The notes under the pieces are model-generated. The model did no database searches, was not told where the DNA came from, and worked only from the letters and a program-made list of their open reading frames with translations. Source: Lingula anatina (taxonomy: Eukaryota; Brachiopoda; Lingulata; Lingulida; Lingulidae). From it: a stretch of 64,000 nucleotides of DNA. The stretch is taken from the NCBI RefSeq assembly GCF_001039355.2, contig NW_019775968.1:1526448-1590447 (forward strand), given 5' to 3'. This document shows, piece after piece, positions 38,650 through 52,295 of the stretch; the stretch's first letter is position 1; each line of letters starts with the position of its first letter. The position numbers and the translations under genes were made by a program.

Positions 38650-40385
38650 TCATTCCCACTCTTGTTCAGTTAGCGCTGGTTGTGAACTTCGTGTAAGAAG
38701 AGCACCCATCAAAACGGCTGAAACCGCCAATAAGGAAAACGCCGATGACAACACCGAGAGCGTGAACGCCATGCCCTGGGAGAGGTAGGGTTCACTGGCC
38801 AGTCGCTTTACATCTCCCACATTGCTGTTGTAGACTGCGATAGCTGAGATTTGAAAAATACCTGAAACGGGCAGATACTGCTTTAAGTCACACATCAACA
38901 GTCAACCTTTTAAGGTTATCGACGTGAAATAATATTACTTTTAATATGGATCCTATGTAGAAAGGAATAAATAAGTTTTTATGATAGATAATGAAAACAC
39001 GTATGGTGTTTGTTCAAATTAAAAAACATTACACCCATTACATGACAAAGCTAGTCTAGGGGTTTACTGATAGATAAATTAGATTATCTCTTCTTCACAG
39101 AAAATCTAAATGAACAACATTTATTGTGTTTCTTACTTGATATAAACAGAACCATGGTGACTCCGATTAGACACAACGTGACTGCTGGGGGGTATCGATA
39201 CTCAAGACTAGGAACAATTCGCACCATTTTGACCACAATTGCTGACAAAAGTATTAAACTTGTCAATAACAGTAATGTTGAAACCACATGGAATCCTTGG
39301 ATTAGTGGCAGCCGTTCTGTAAATTTAAAAGTAGAAAAGTAAATTTCTAATAGACCTGTGTTTTGTCTTGTGTTAAATATGTCGCTCCCTACAACTTGCT
39401 TGCATCCATGTAATATAACCATTATTTTCCTAGAATTTTGACATTTGCGCTTTGCATTAATTTCATTCATCATCAAAACAATATACAATATACCAGTTTT
39501 GCACCGTAAATGTACTGCATGTCTCGCGTTAACAGCTGACAAAACCCCACTCTGGAATGATCAAATTTAAGATTTTGGCCATATGTTCACCTTTCTTTGT
39601 TTTGGTTAACTGAACATTTGACAATCATTTTACGGATATTAATATCAGATATGCATCTGGCTGCTTTTAACCTCGTTAGTTTTGATCCTGTCGTTAGTCA
39701 TAAATATAATAAATGTATTCGTATAGTCTAATGTGTAAATTCAGTATCCTGTTAAAGTGCACTTGATTTTATTTCTGTTTGTGTTAATGTCAACAACGTG
39801 TGGGAGTATTTTGAGGTTATTTAAGTGGGCATTATAAGATTTTTTTTCATGTGGCTCAATCGAAGATTTTTACGTCTTTTGAGGAGTATCTAGATAACCT
39901 AGTTCTTTTGAAACAGCAAGTCAATGTGTCTATAGATATAGAACAAGGTGTCCCGTATGCAGTACCTTAATTAATAACGCTGTGCGTGAAATGCAATGGT
40001 CATTATTTTTCTTTGATTAGGGTCTTTAGTCGAGAGAGAGAGAGAGAGAGACAGAGCTCGTAATATGTTTGTTTCTTTAAAACTTACTGAATGCTTCTAG
40101 GCGCTGACAAGTACTTTCCTGAGATACGTTGGTGTTCAGCTCACACATGCCCCATAAAGAAAATCCAAGAACAGTCTTTTTATCCCAATCTAACGCTTCA
40201 TACCAGCATATCCGAGTTGTCTTGCAGTCAGACAAGAGAGCAATTGTTTCTTCTATCAAAGTTTTCACTATTAAAATAATCCCTGCATACATATAAGGTA
40301 ATGGCTTCGTCAAACACACATCACACGCATCAAACCACTCCATTTTCTTGCGTCGCATGTATGTCCCAGCTGAAGTGGTATCCAT
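38650..40385 (-). CDS. Claudin/PMP22-like four-span membrane protein
   Basis: Exons in transcript order: 40385-40088, 39316-39137, 38861-38650. Frames chain to 229 codons plus TGA, with GT-AG junctions. The first exon carries a hydrophobic stretch (PYMYAGIILIVKTLI, interrupted by charged residues) and an extracellular-loop-like region with LWGMC, resembling the W...LW..C signature of the claudin/PMP22 superfamily. The next hydrophobic segments are near residues 107-130 (VVSTLLLLTSLILLSAIVV), 140-170 (VTLCLIGVTMVLFI into FQISAIAVY) and 190-215 (FTLSVLSSAFSLLAVSAVL). The C-terminus is short and acidic. The superfamily forms cell-junction or membrane-organising proteins; no orthologue was recognised and the exact role is unknown. 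The ATG at 40385 is the first in frame; a second Met, 14 codons on, is possible. Confidence 0.72.
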
Positions 40386-41111
40386 GACTGATCTGGCATC
40401 TCAACTACTAGGTCTTATTCTTCGTATTCTTCAGCAAAAAGCATAGATAAGCATTTTGGTGATTAACACATGCTTCCAGACATAGTCTGAACAAACTGTG
40501 CTGTAAACTCAAACTTTATTATACTTCAACAAACATTATTTACCTGTCCTTATTCAAATACTGAGCGCTGAGTAGTATTCTACATACTCGTTAGAGACGT
40601 GCCCGGAATCTGATCCCAACAAGGTCACGCGTAGATACCCCACCTTTTAAAGCAATGAAAGCTATATTCAGGTGAACATATAGGACCATACACCTTTCAA
40701 AGTCGTCACTGTCTGACTCAGTATATTGAAACTGTTGATCTTTATTCTAAGGCCGAGGGTATATTTTTTGATGTTTTAGAAATGCTATTTACTCAATTCC
40801 CGAAGGAATAATTCATTCGAAAATGCTATTTTTTCTGGACATTGATATTAAGTCACAATATCCTAAATGCATTTATGATAATGTGCAAGCACAATTTTGC
40901 AAATGTTTATCGGATACTGCACGGCATGTTCAAAGCGAGATCGATATCTGTGGGCGATTGAGTTTATAACATAGTAATGCTAACATCTCAATATAGACCT
41001 GTTACGCTAATATTACCTACATTAACGTCGTCACCATATCTTAATAACTTTACAGACAGTGGAGAAAATTTTGCCATTACTCATTTCAAGTCATAATTTT
41101 TACGGATACCG

Positions 41112-41150
41112 ATATCTATCTATCTATCTATCTATCTATCTGTCTATCTA
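41112..41150. repeat. (TATC)n microsatellite
   Basis: About nine TATC units with one CTG-containing interruption; imperfect GATA-type sequence follows on the other strand. Confidence 0.9.
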
Positions 41151-42081
41151 TAAAGATAGAAAGATATACAGATACACGAGAGCAGTGTGGACAGAACTAA
41201 CGATATATTTGGTGCTATACACAAGGTCGGGGTCCAGCTTTTGTTCTTTCGAAACGGACATCGAAATTTATCACTCAAAAGTCAATAGATCGACAAGCCG
41301 CACCCCTCTCTTTCCCGGTGTTGGTAAATAACTTTCCCAAACCTCGACTTAGCAGTTGTCATGTAACGTACGCTCACTTTATGAATCCTGTCAGAAATAA
41401 AAACGAGTTACAGTTAAAGTCAGTGAGGTGCTGAGGCTGGTAAGGAAGATTTCAGTCTCACATCTCCATTGTAGCCTACCTTATTTATCGAACAAGCTTA
41501 TATTTTGTAATTAATGTGTAAAATCTTCTTTATAACTTTACAGAGATATTGGCATAGATGACAGGCCTACATAACATCTGAATTATAGTACTAAAAAATT
41601 GATATTGATCACATACTAATTTTATTTCATAGGTTATCTTGAGGCCAGTCCTGATAAAATTAATCAGAGCATGAATGGATCTCGTTTACCTCGAGCTTTA
41701 GATCACGTGTGTTAACTTCTTTATTTCCACCTCTCCAGCACAGTTATATTCTGACAGTCAGCTGTCTTAGATTTAAATTGACCTCGCCCACTACTAAATC
41801 CATGAAGTTATGGGTAGTAATTTAGAAACGTTTAAACGAGTCCGCGTCATGTCGTTTTGCGATGGCCAACTTCAAAAACCATAGGCCTACTAACGAAATT
41901 AAACCCATTGAAAATAAATTCAAGCGCATTGAGCTGTTATTTGACGAGCACACATAGTGTACAATTTTGCTAATAGTATAAAAGACCTGCTCAAACCTGC
42001 AAAAATGTAAAAGAAATACGGAGGCGATTTTAGAACTTAATTATAAACCGAAATGGTACTAGAGGGTAGAAGTATAGTTTG

Positions 42082-42258
42082 CAGGCCCGTAGCCAGGGGT
42101 AGGGGTTCGAGGGGTTCGAAAGAACGATCCTTTTTGCTGGGAAAAGGTCCACTCTGGATAAAATTTGATCTAGATACATGAAGGTTTTATGGTAAAAGGT
42201 CCATTTTTTCAGAAAACGACCCCCCCCCCCACATTTCAAATTGCTGGCTACAGGCCTG
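42082..42258. mobile_element. MITE with CAGGCCCGTAGCCAG terminal inverted repeats
   Basis: The element begins CAGGCCCGTAGCCAGG and ends CTGGCTACAGGCCTG, an inverted repeat with one mismatch. GTTTG directly flanks both sides (42077-42081 and 42259-42263), a 5-bp target duplication. The interior closely matches the copy at 51678-51845 throughout. It has no coding capacity, so it would need a transposase from elsewhere. Confidence 0.88.
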
Positions 42259-43937
42259 GTTTGTTTATTTTTCCTTTTTTATATAAGTTCAAAAATAGTC
42301 TAAGGGTCGTTTCTAGATAAAACCCACATTAATGGACGCATAATAAATTCTGTCGTTGTATCATAAGTTTTCACAGGGCACTTACGCATGTAATACAACA
42401 CAATTTTTGAATTGACGCTAGCCTAGGGTTATAAAAATCACGATTTTACGAACTCTAAGTTATCTCAGCGCAGGCGACTCGTCCTGAATATCTTCCAACG
42501 CCGTCAAGGGCAATCATTGTTTACCGCAGAAAACGTGAATCAAACACCGCTGACGGACAGGTAAGTGTGCACATATCAGTGGAATTAACACGTTGAGTGA
42601 GTAGTGCATTGAGTAGGTAAGTAATACTGACATTTGGTCTCTTTTCTTAAAGACAGGAAGTACACTTAAAATAATATATGCACAGAGTAATGTTCTTGCT
42701 CAAAATTCGTTCCTCATATTCCCATAAAATATGGCCAAAGTGCTGAGCTACTGAATGCCCCGATTATAGTGTGCATTTAATTTGCCTTCCGACGCAAAAT
42801 TCAAGTTGTTTGTAGAGTTAAAAAAAAAGAATGTTATTGCTTTTGATTACTTAATTAATTGAAAATTCATATTTCGTATCAAGAGTTCATTACAGTTTAG
42901 CATATTTACAATCAAGTCGAATATATCAAATGATTAAACACGAATGTAAAGATGATCACATTTTACTTTATTTTATGGCACATTACACCTACAGACATCA
43001 GGGCCTGGTCACAATCAACAGGTACTGTATGTATGCATTCATGCTATGTTATTAAAATGTTGCAGGTAACCTTGTGGTCTTCAATTCTGTTTCCCTTTGC
43101 ATGCTATGGCAGCCCCTATTCCCCCATCAAAAGTAATGGGAAGACAGAGAAGTGTTTACATTTATTGTGCTAGATGCGGATACTCATACCTATATTTGGG
43201 CATCATAGGGATATTGTGCCTCCCTAGAATATGTTATTTTGGTATAAATTTCAACCTTAAGTGCATGTTGAAGGTTGCCAGGCTGATTAACATTAATAAT
43301 TTGAAGTGCAATGTCAGTGTATGGATTAGATAATGCCATCTACATTTACTGATCTACAATAAGAATACTCATTTGACAACATATTCTGGATTATATGCGG
43401 TTGATATGGTTCCTTTCATGTCTCTCTCCTCCTTAGTTCCCTTTTTTTAGCAGCATTCAACATTCCATCAATAAAATGTCTAAATATCACAAATTTTTGT
43501 ACAATAATTTACTTCTTATTCTGATGTGGTAAATGAAAGTTGATTTACGTTGTAACTTCAAAAGCATTAAGGACACAGACTGTCAATTCATGCAAACAAG
43601 TTGATTTTTTCTACTCTGGAACACTCGTTATTTATGGCTTTTACCACTTTCATAATGTGAAATATTGCACTACAGCTTCTGGCAGATCTTCATCATTACC
43701 GACTGCTATTTCCAATGACCAGCTTTACTTCTGCTGCAAATTCAAGAGAAACAGTAAATCACAAATAAATAAAGTTTCTGTTCTTTTATCAGCAGCATTT
43801 TCCTCCAAGTCCAGGATAAGCATTTTTAAACCATCCAAACATGCTCTAGCCAAGTTGCAACTGTCACCTTGTTCCAAAGCATTTAGTTAATCATCTCTTA
43901 CCAACACAACTTTCTGTACATGTATAAGTTATGAGTT

Positions 43938-46900
43938 TCATTTTTCAGTCATGGACAGCTGTAGTATTCTTTGTAGCTCCTCGTCTTCTTGCATTCTTCT
44001 CCTCTCATCCTCAGCCTGTTGCTTCTGGGACATTTCTAGGGCTAGGCGTAGCTGCTGGTCCATAGGGTCTTCAGGCTGGATTGTTAAACAACAACTCTTT
44101 AATATCTTCCCTGTATAAAGCATGATTGTTCAATACCATGTTTGTCTTAGGAAACTTTCTGACAAATTTTGAAACTCATTTTGAAGAAATGAAGAGTGAA
44201 TATTTGCAAAATACACAACCACACTTTCAAATCTGTTTTTAAATAAAATAGGAGACATTGAGCAAAAAAAACACAGTTATTGCTACGTGACTCAGGACCT
44301 TCTCTTACAAAAATAAATAAATCAATAAATTGATCTCATACCTGTGTTCTGGGGTACGGTCTACATATGTCCTCCTCTGGCACAGAATCCTGGCTTAAAG
44401 ATTCCCCTGGTTGGTGACTGATAGATAGACTTGCAGCAAGGGCTCTGAAAAATCAACAATTTCCATTTAAAATATCTTAAATATTGGAATAACAGAAACA
44501 GTTGAATGATTGAAGCTTACACATATACAACATCCATCACCAAATTATTTTCAATTTTATCTATTACAGAAGTTGAACAAAAGTTACTAAAAGAATAAAC
44601 ACAACAGGAGAAATACAAACCTTTGCAGTTGTCTTTCTTCCAGAGTTTTATAACCAGCTGTAGGGCCAGGGGGGCTCTTCATTAAGGCTTCATAGAAAGT
44701 TACCTACAAACAGTTACTAAAGCATAATGCTGCCTATCACAGTATCTAACACCTGTATCAAACATTTAAGTCACATGAAAGTCACAATTGAATATAAAAA
44801 ATAATAACAATAACAATAATAAACAAAAATTAAAGGAATACTAAAAGCTTGCCCACTGCTTTTGAATATCTAGCAATGTACCATTTTAAGAGAAGTAAAA
44901 AATGGATGAATAAACATAATCAATGTGAAAAATGCTCTACTCTTACTACCTGATCATTTTCTGAACCTGATTCTAATAAACTCTGTTGAATTGCAAACTG
45001 CAACAAGGCATCATCTTCATCTTGATATCTGTTGTCCATGTGTCCTTCTCCTGGAAACAGCAGTATTACACTGAACCAATGATATCTTCAGTCTTTCTCT
45101 TACTTTAACACACACATGCATTCAGAGTGCAGGCACAATTGCACACATTATAATGTTGACTCCTTGTAAATCTACAGCTATATTAAACTGTGATGTGACC
45201 ATACACTGAAGGTGCAGAGAGCAGCTCAAAAAAGAAACCTTTCATATCCCCCAACTTTTAAGTCTCATATAAATCAATGCTGCTGTTAGTGGTCACTTTT
45301 TAGATTTACAACCATTCAAGCTAAGTGAAAATCTGAATACAGTGTATACAGAGTCCTACCTTGAATGACATAGCCAGGGGGTACATCAAACATACTTTCA
45401 TCTACAACACAAGTCATGGGACTGGTATCTTTTATGGACGTTACACCAGGAACTGCCTCTGTGTTGGCATAGATGTTACCAAAGGTAATCTTCGCATTTA
45501 ACACATGGAACAGAGGAATCTCTGTAAGTGAAAAGGGATGCTCTCATAACAAAATCAGTGAATTGGTAGACTTGCATTTTACTCAATGTATACTAATTAT
45601 AATCCTATTTTTACAACTCTTTTTTTAAACAATTATGAACATATACCTGTCACATCTTGTCTAAGTAGTAAGTCTTGTTTCTTTTGAAGATATGAAAACT
45701 TTCAGAACATGATCAACTGCAGCTTACCTATTTTGACTGGGAACCCTGCAGGAAGTGTCAATGTAATGAAGTCTTTGAGTTTCTTAAAATGTGCATTATT
45801 TTGTGCCATTATATCAATGATGGGCACAACTTGCTCCTGTAGAGACAATGGGAATGACTCACACAAGGACAGTGTGGCCTGTAATTCAATAACAAAAAAT
45901 AAAAAGGAAATAAGTAATGAAATCACAGCAGTTGAAACATCAATGATAGGAAAAATCATGTTGATAGAAAAAGTTATGTTATATGGAATATCTTAATTTT
46001 CAAAACCAAATATTTACATCCAATGTGCAACTTCCTTAGGCACCATGTAATATGAAACATCAATTCATAATTAAAGTTAACCTAATACTATATATGCTAC
46101 ACTAACAATAGCAATAAATTATTTTTATATGGCGCATTTGTTAAAAATCTCACTGTGCCTTACAAATCAAGAGCTAAAATTAACAAATTGCTAATTGAAA
46201 GTCTTAAATTATGAATCTAAAAATTATTAACAATATATAAGAATAATTTATAAGATAAAAGTTTTAAAAAATAATAAAAATTCCTGTATCAATTACTATA
46301 ACATGATTTTAAACTTTAGATCTTTTTCAATTCTTCAAAGATTTTCCAATTCACCTCCAATTTTTCAGTAGGTTTAGTATTCCTCAACTTGAGAAATATA
46401 ATGTAAATCTCTGTTCCCCATGATACTTGTTAGAATTTTTCACTAAAACAAAATGTTTTAGAAATAAATGACTAAAAATGGAATTTCTAATAATGCATCC
46501 CTGCTGGTGTTGTTGAAGAATTTCGTAACATACTTTAAATTTCTGCACTTTGACACTTTGCTCCTTTGGTCTGCCTATGTCTTTTCCTTGTAGATCTATC
46601 ATGGAATTAAAATACTCAAGGGGAGATATAGAGCATGGGTTGTTACTCTGTGTTGTCACATCCTGAAACAATCACAGACATCAATTTGAAATAATATAAT
46701 ATAAGCTANCAGCAGCCGTCCGGCGGAGCCGGCGGAACGATCCGGACGAGACCGAAACCATGTGTACCGCCAGCGCTAACGCTGGTGGTACAATAAATAT
46801 AATCAATGTGAAAAATGCTCTACTCTTACTACCTGATCATTTTCTGAACCTGATTCTAATAAACTCTGTTGAATTGCAAACTGCAACAAAGCATCATCTT

Positions 46901-49900
46901 CATCTTGATATCTGTTGTCCATGTGTCCTTCTCCTGGAAACAGCAGTATTACATTGAGCTGATGATATCTGCAGTCTTTCTCTTACTTTAACACACACAT
47001 GCATTCAGAGTGCAGGCACAATTGCACACATTATAATGTTGACTCCTTGTAAATCTACAGCTATATTAAAGCAATAATAACTCTTCCTTTGAGATTCAAA
47101 ATGCCACAAGAAATACATTCTAAACAACACATGGAAATATATTATATTGCATTTCACCACTAAAACGGCTGTTATTGTATTAAAACTAAAAACTGTGCTT
47201 GTCAATAGGGCTTTCGGTGCCTTTCTTCCCGGTCGTCAAGGCATCCGTTGCCAAGGATGTTGGCGCATCATGCGGATTCTCGCGTGCATTCGAGACCAAA
47301 ATAACATGTGGTGGGATATGATATAGCAGGCACATGAAACAATCCTCAGACGTAAAATGCAAGTTTTTGTACAGTGTGTGGGATAACAAAAAGCCCAGAA
47401 CTGCACACGTTGTAGATATAAATGCATTCTGAGCAATAAGACGATTATATTGTATGAATCTTATTTTATTGTAATAAAGTGTTGTTGTTGTCTGCTTTTC
47501 CCACGGTTTTAAGTAGGTCATCACAAAACCCTGCTCGATATCGCGTGACTATTCAATGTCAGAGAGGGCTCCGTCAGTTAAAATCTCTTAAGAGATTAAA
47601 GTCAGTTAAAATCTCTTAAGAGATTTTAACAAAAAACCAAGTGTTTAGGAAAAAAACCCTAGACTAACTTTGAATGCAGGAATGGGGTCGTTGACCATTG
47701 GTAAGTACGGGAAAATTGCCGTTTACGCCAGGAAAATCCTATTTTTGGCCAAAACGAAGAGTTATTATGACTTTAAACTGTGAAGTGACCATACACTGAA
47801 GGTGCAGAGAGCAGCTCAAAAGAGAAACCTTTCATATCCCCCAACCTTTAAGTCTCATATAAATCAATGCTGTTGTTTGCAGTCACTTTTTAGATTTCTA
47901 ACCATTTAACCAGAGCCCTACCTTGAATGACATAGCCAGGGGGTACATCAAACACACTTTCATCTACAACACAAGTCATGGGACTGGTATCTTTTATGGA
48001 CGTTACACCAGGAACTGCCTCTGTGTTGGCATAGATGTTACCAAAGGTAATCTTCGCATTTAACACATGGAACAGAGGAATCTCTGTAAGCAAAAAAAGG
48101 ATACTATCATAACAAAATCAGTGAAATGGTAGACATGCGTTTTACTCAATGTATACTAATCATTATCCTACTTTTTACAATTCTTTTTTAAAACAATTAT
48201 GAACATATACCTGTCACATCTTGTCTAAGTAGTAAGTCTTGTTTCTTGTGAAGATATGAAAACTTTCAGAACATGATCAACTGCAGCTTACCTATTTTGA
48301 CTGGGAACCCTGCAGGAAGTGTCAATGTAATGAAGTCTTTGAGTTTCTTAAAATGTGCATTATTTTGTGCCATTATATCAATGATGGGCACAACTTGCTC
48401 CTGTAGAGACAATGGGAACGACTCGCACAAGGACAGTGTGGCCTGTAATTCAATAACAGAAAATAAAAAGGAAATAAGTAAGTAATGAAATCACAGCAGT
48501 TGAAACATCAATGTTATATGTTATATGGAAGATCTTAATTTTCAAAACCAAATCTTTACATCCAATGTGCAACTTCCTTAGGCACCATGTAATATGAAAC
48601 ATCAATCATAATAAAAGTTAACCTAATACTATATATGCTACACTAACATTAGTAATAAATTATTTTTATATGGCGCATTCCATGAAAATCTTATTGTGCC
48701 TTACAAATCAAGAGCTAAAATTAACAAATTGCTAATGAAAGTCTTAAATTATGAATCTAAAAATTACTAACAATATATAAGAATAATTTAAAAGATAAAA
48801 GAAGTTTTAAAAAATAATAAAAATTCCTGTATCAATTACTATAACCTGATTTTAAAATTTAGATCTTTTTCAATTCTTCAAAGATTTTCCAATTCACTTC
48901 CAATTTTTATTTCAGTAGGTTTAGTATTCCTCAACTTGAGAAATATAATATAAATCTCTGTTCCCCATGATACTTGTTAGGATTTTTCTCTAAAACAGAA
49001 TGTTTTAGAAATAAATGACTAAAAATGGAATTTCTAATAATGCATTCCTGCTGGTGTTGTTGAAGAATTTCATAACATACTTTAAATTTCTGCACTTTGA
49101 CACTTTGCTCCTTTGGTCTGCCTATGTCTTTTCCTTGTAGATCTATCATGGAATTAAAATACTCAAGGGGAGATATAGAGCACGGGTTGTTACTCTGTGT
49201 TGTCACATCCTGAAACAATCACAGACATCAATTTGAAATTAAAAAAAAAGATTATTTTTATGACGTATTAAATGTGTAATTTCCCAAAGTGAAAATGAAA
49301 AATATAATTTTGATGTAACCAAACATGGCCTGCACGATGATGAAAAAGCTCAATCAAATATTGTTAAACCAATCTTTTATGATCTATTTGGGCATTTAGG
49401 TGCACAATTAAACAGGGTATATACATTTTACCTGTAATATAGTGACAGTCAACCCAATAAACATGAGTAAGAAAATTCAAGTCATATTTTTAAATGTCAT
49501 TATAGATGACACACACACCCTTACCCCATTTGTAGCCCCCTGTGCTTTACTATTCTCTATCTCAGCCATGCCTAGAAAGGATTCTAGTGGCGTTCTACTC
49601 AGCTTTTTGGTTTCCTTCTTGTCTTCTTCAGTCAAGTGTTCTGTTCTTGTCTTAGTCAAGACCTCTACATTAGTGGCACTAAAGACCTGAGGAGAAATTG
49701 TAATAGTTCAGTTAAACCACTGTAATATTCTACTGATTTAAACTGTTTTTAGATATTACAAAGTTTTTTTTTACATTGGTGGCTATAACTTGACATCAGG
49801 GCAGAATAACCTACCACATGAATTTCAATGCTGTAACAAGATTAACAATGTTTCATCTGAAGGATTTTTTATACAGACAAAATTTGTAACACATGTTACA

Positions 49901-52217
49901 AATTCTGAATGAAAATATATCTTGGGTTTTCATAAACTGGACTGTTAAGGTTCAAAGAAGGTTGAAAATGCACTGCAAAGGTATAAATTTTCTAATAATC
50001 AATGGTAAAAAAAATATATATATATAAATCAAAAATCCTGATTTCAGTAAATTCTACTATTTACCTTGCATTCATAACCATTAACATTTTCCACTTTATC
50101 ACTCCTCCAGCCCCAAATTCCAGTTTTATTTCTCTCAAAAGCAATCTTGTGAGTATCTAAGTAAGTGGTGACTATAGGAGAGGTCAGTCTAGACACCACG
50201 GCGTCCTCTGAGGGGGTCAATGCAGTGGGGTCTGGAGGGGATGGCAGCACACGCATGGTCTCCGTGTACACCTGACGGATGTCATGGTCCACCTCCATTA
50301 CTGTGGCTTCATTGTCTACAATAAGATTACATGAAAACAAAATCCAAAATCATCTAAGCAAAAAAATTTCAAAATCATTAGATAACATTGGTAAGGATAA
50401 AATGCCATGTCAGACTTTACCAAGTACATGGAAAATAAGCCTCTAATTCTTGCACATCTTGAATTTTGATAAAATGGAAAATGGTGAAATTGGCTAGTAA
50501 TAAGCATAAAAAACACTTGTGTATCTTAATAAAATTAATACAGGTCTGATCAACATGAAACCGAAAATATTTGACACTTACGCTGTCCTCTAAATATAAA
50601 GCTGCGACTGCCTCTCTGCCAGCTCATGTTATCAAAACCCAGAAGGGTTGTGTCTATGCGCACATTAGCACCTATAGAAGAAAAGTGGAAATACCAGACA
50701 TGCTTTTCACTAACAAACACATGTATAAAGTTTATGTACCTTATCAAACTCAGTAAACACCTCAGTACAAGTTCATTATTTAAAATGGAAATACTTCCTG
50801 TGTTACTTACCACTTTTATATACTTTGTATGTGTCACTCGGGCACATGCGAGATACTAGGGGTACTGAAATTGATGATAAAATATATGAAATCTGAAGAA
50901 CAACAAACAATTTCAGTACAAGTCTACAAAAAATCTGGGTCACAGGATATACTCTTATGACGATAATGTATTAATGTGTATATTAAAAAAACAAACAAAT
51001 AAACAGATGGCAACTCATTACTCACCCCAGCTTGCAAATTCCCACCTCATCTCTACATAAAAGTCTGGAGCCTGAAAAAATTTGAAATGAATAATTAAAG
51101 CTAAAGACATATTAATTGGACTAAAAAATTGAATATATAAATACAATTGATAAGGAAATACCAATAATTTCAACAATTGTTACAGATAATTGGTATAGAG
51201 CTATATTTGATATTGCTGTATTTGAAAGGATATAATCTAAAATATAAATCAGGCTGTCACTTTCATTCAGAAAAAGAAGACCACCTGTAGCCAAATATCC
51301 ATTATTCTTTGTTTTGTGCGTGTGTGCATGTGGTTTCAAAAGCAAGTTGACAACTGTAGTCTTCATTGCATCTAAGCATTTTAAAATACATGTGTACCTC
51401 TTTTAGTGTCTCAAGAAGCCCAGGAATTCCTTCTGTCCTGGTTGTAAATCTTTGGAAGTCCCTGTGCTGGAGAATCAACTGAACTAGTTCTGGATCCCCT
51501 GTACTTACTGCTTCTTGAAGTACTTTTAAAAATATGATTTTTGAGTTGCTGGTATATAAATATAAACATTCACAATATCAAGTGGAAGGTACTGTGTTTC
51601 GGCTGAAAATATGTCAAGATTCTTTGACTGATTCATTAAATATGCAAATACATAGACTGTTTTCATACAATATAAACCAGGCCCGTAGCCAGGGGGGGTT
51701 CGGGGGGTTCAAAAGAACCGCCCTTTTTGCTGGGAAAAGGTCCACTCTGGGTAAAATTTGATCTAGGTACATGAAGTTTTTATGGAAAAAGGTCCTCTTT
51801 TTCAGAAAAAGAACCCCCCTTTTAAAATTGCTGGCTACGGGCCTGTAAACACAGATAACTAAACAATCATTAAAATGCAGACGTACCACACAATTTGTAG
51901 ATATAATTGACTATACAAAACGTTTTTTTTCTTTAACCAAAACAGCTACTAGCACGCTCAAAGGAACAGCAGCATACCAGTCCAATTCTGTTTATTTTCA
52001 GCATTTGCATTTGCCCCTTTCCTCAGCAGTACTCGGGCACTTTCTATATGACCCAAAGTCACAGAAAGATGAAGTGGAGTACGACCTCTAGGGTCTAATT
52101 TTTCTAGATGAATCTAAAATAAAGAATGTGTCTTGTTAATATTAATTTGCTTGCTGTTAGTTGGATTTTACTTGTGAACATGTTTAAATCTGAATGCAAT
52201 GTTTACAACAGTGAATG

Positions 52218-52295
<78 letters not shown>

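Larger units (their letters stand above)
40386..43937. other. Intergenic DNA between the claudin-like and ANKRD13 genes
   Basis: It holds the upstream region of the claudin-like gene and the 3' side of ANKRD13, both minus strand. A GA-rich tract lies just outside at about 40032-40052, in claudin-like intron 1. Within the interval are a TATC repeat and a 177-bp MITE. Open frames such as 43540-43890 show no recognisable protein. No RNA gene was seen. Confidence 0.7.

Noticed and set aside
39084-39542. 152-codon minus-strand frame around the second claudin-like exon
   Set aside because: Only 39137-39316 is bounded by an acceptor and donor that keep the frame with the other two exons. The rest is intron read-through.
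43540-43890. 116-codon plus-strand frame downstream of ANKRD13
   Set aside because: No recognisable protein or coding bias. It lies antisense to the probable ANKRD13 3' UTR.
50550-50837. 95-codon minus-strand frame at ANKRD13 exon 6
   Set aside because: Only the part within 50582-50671 is exon. The flanks read through introns.
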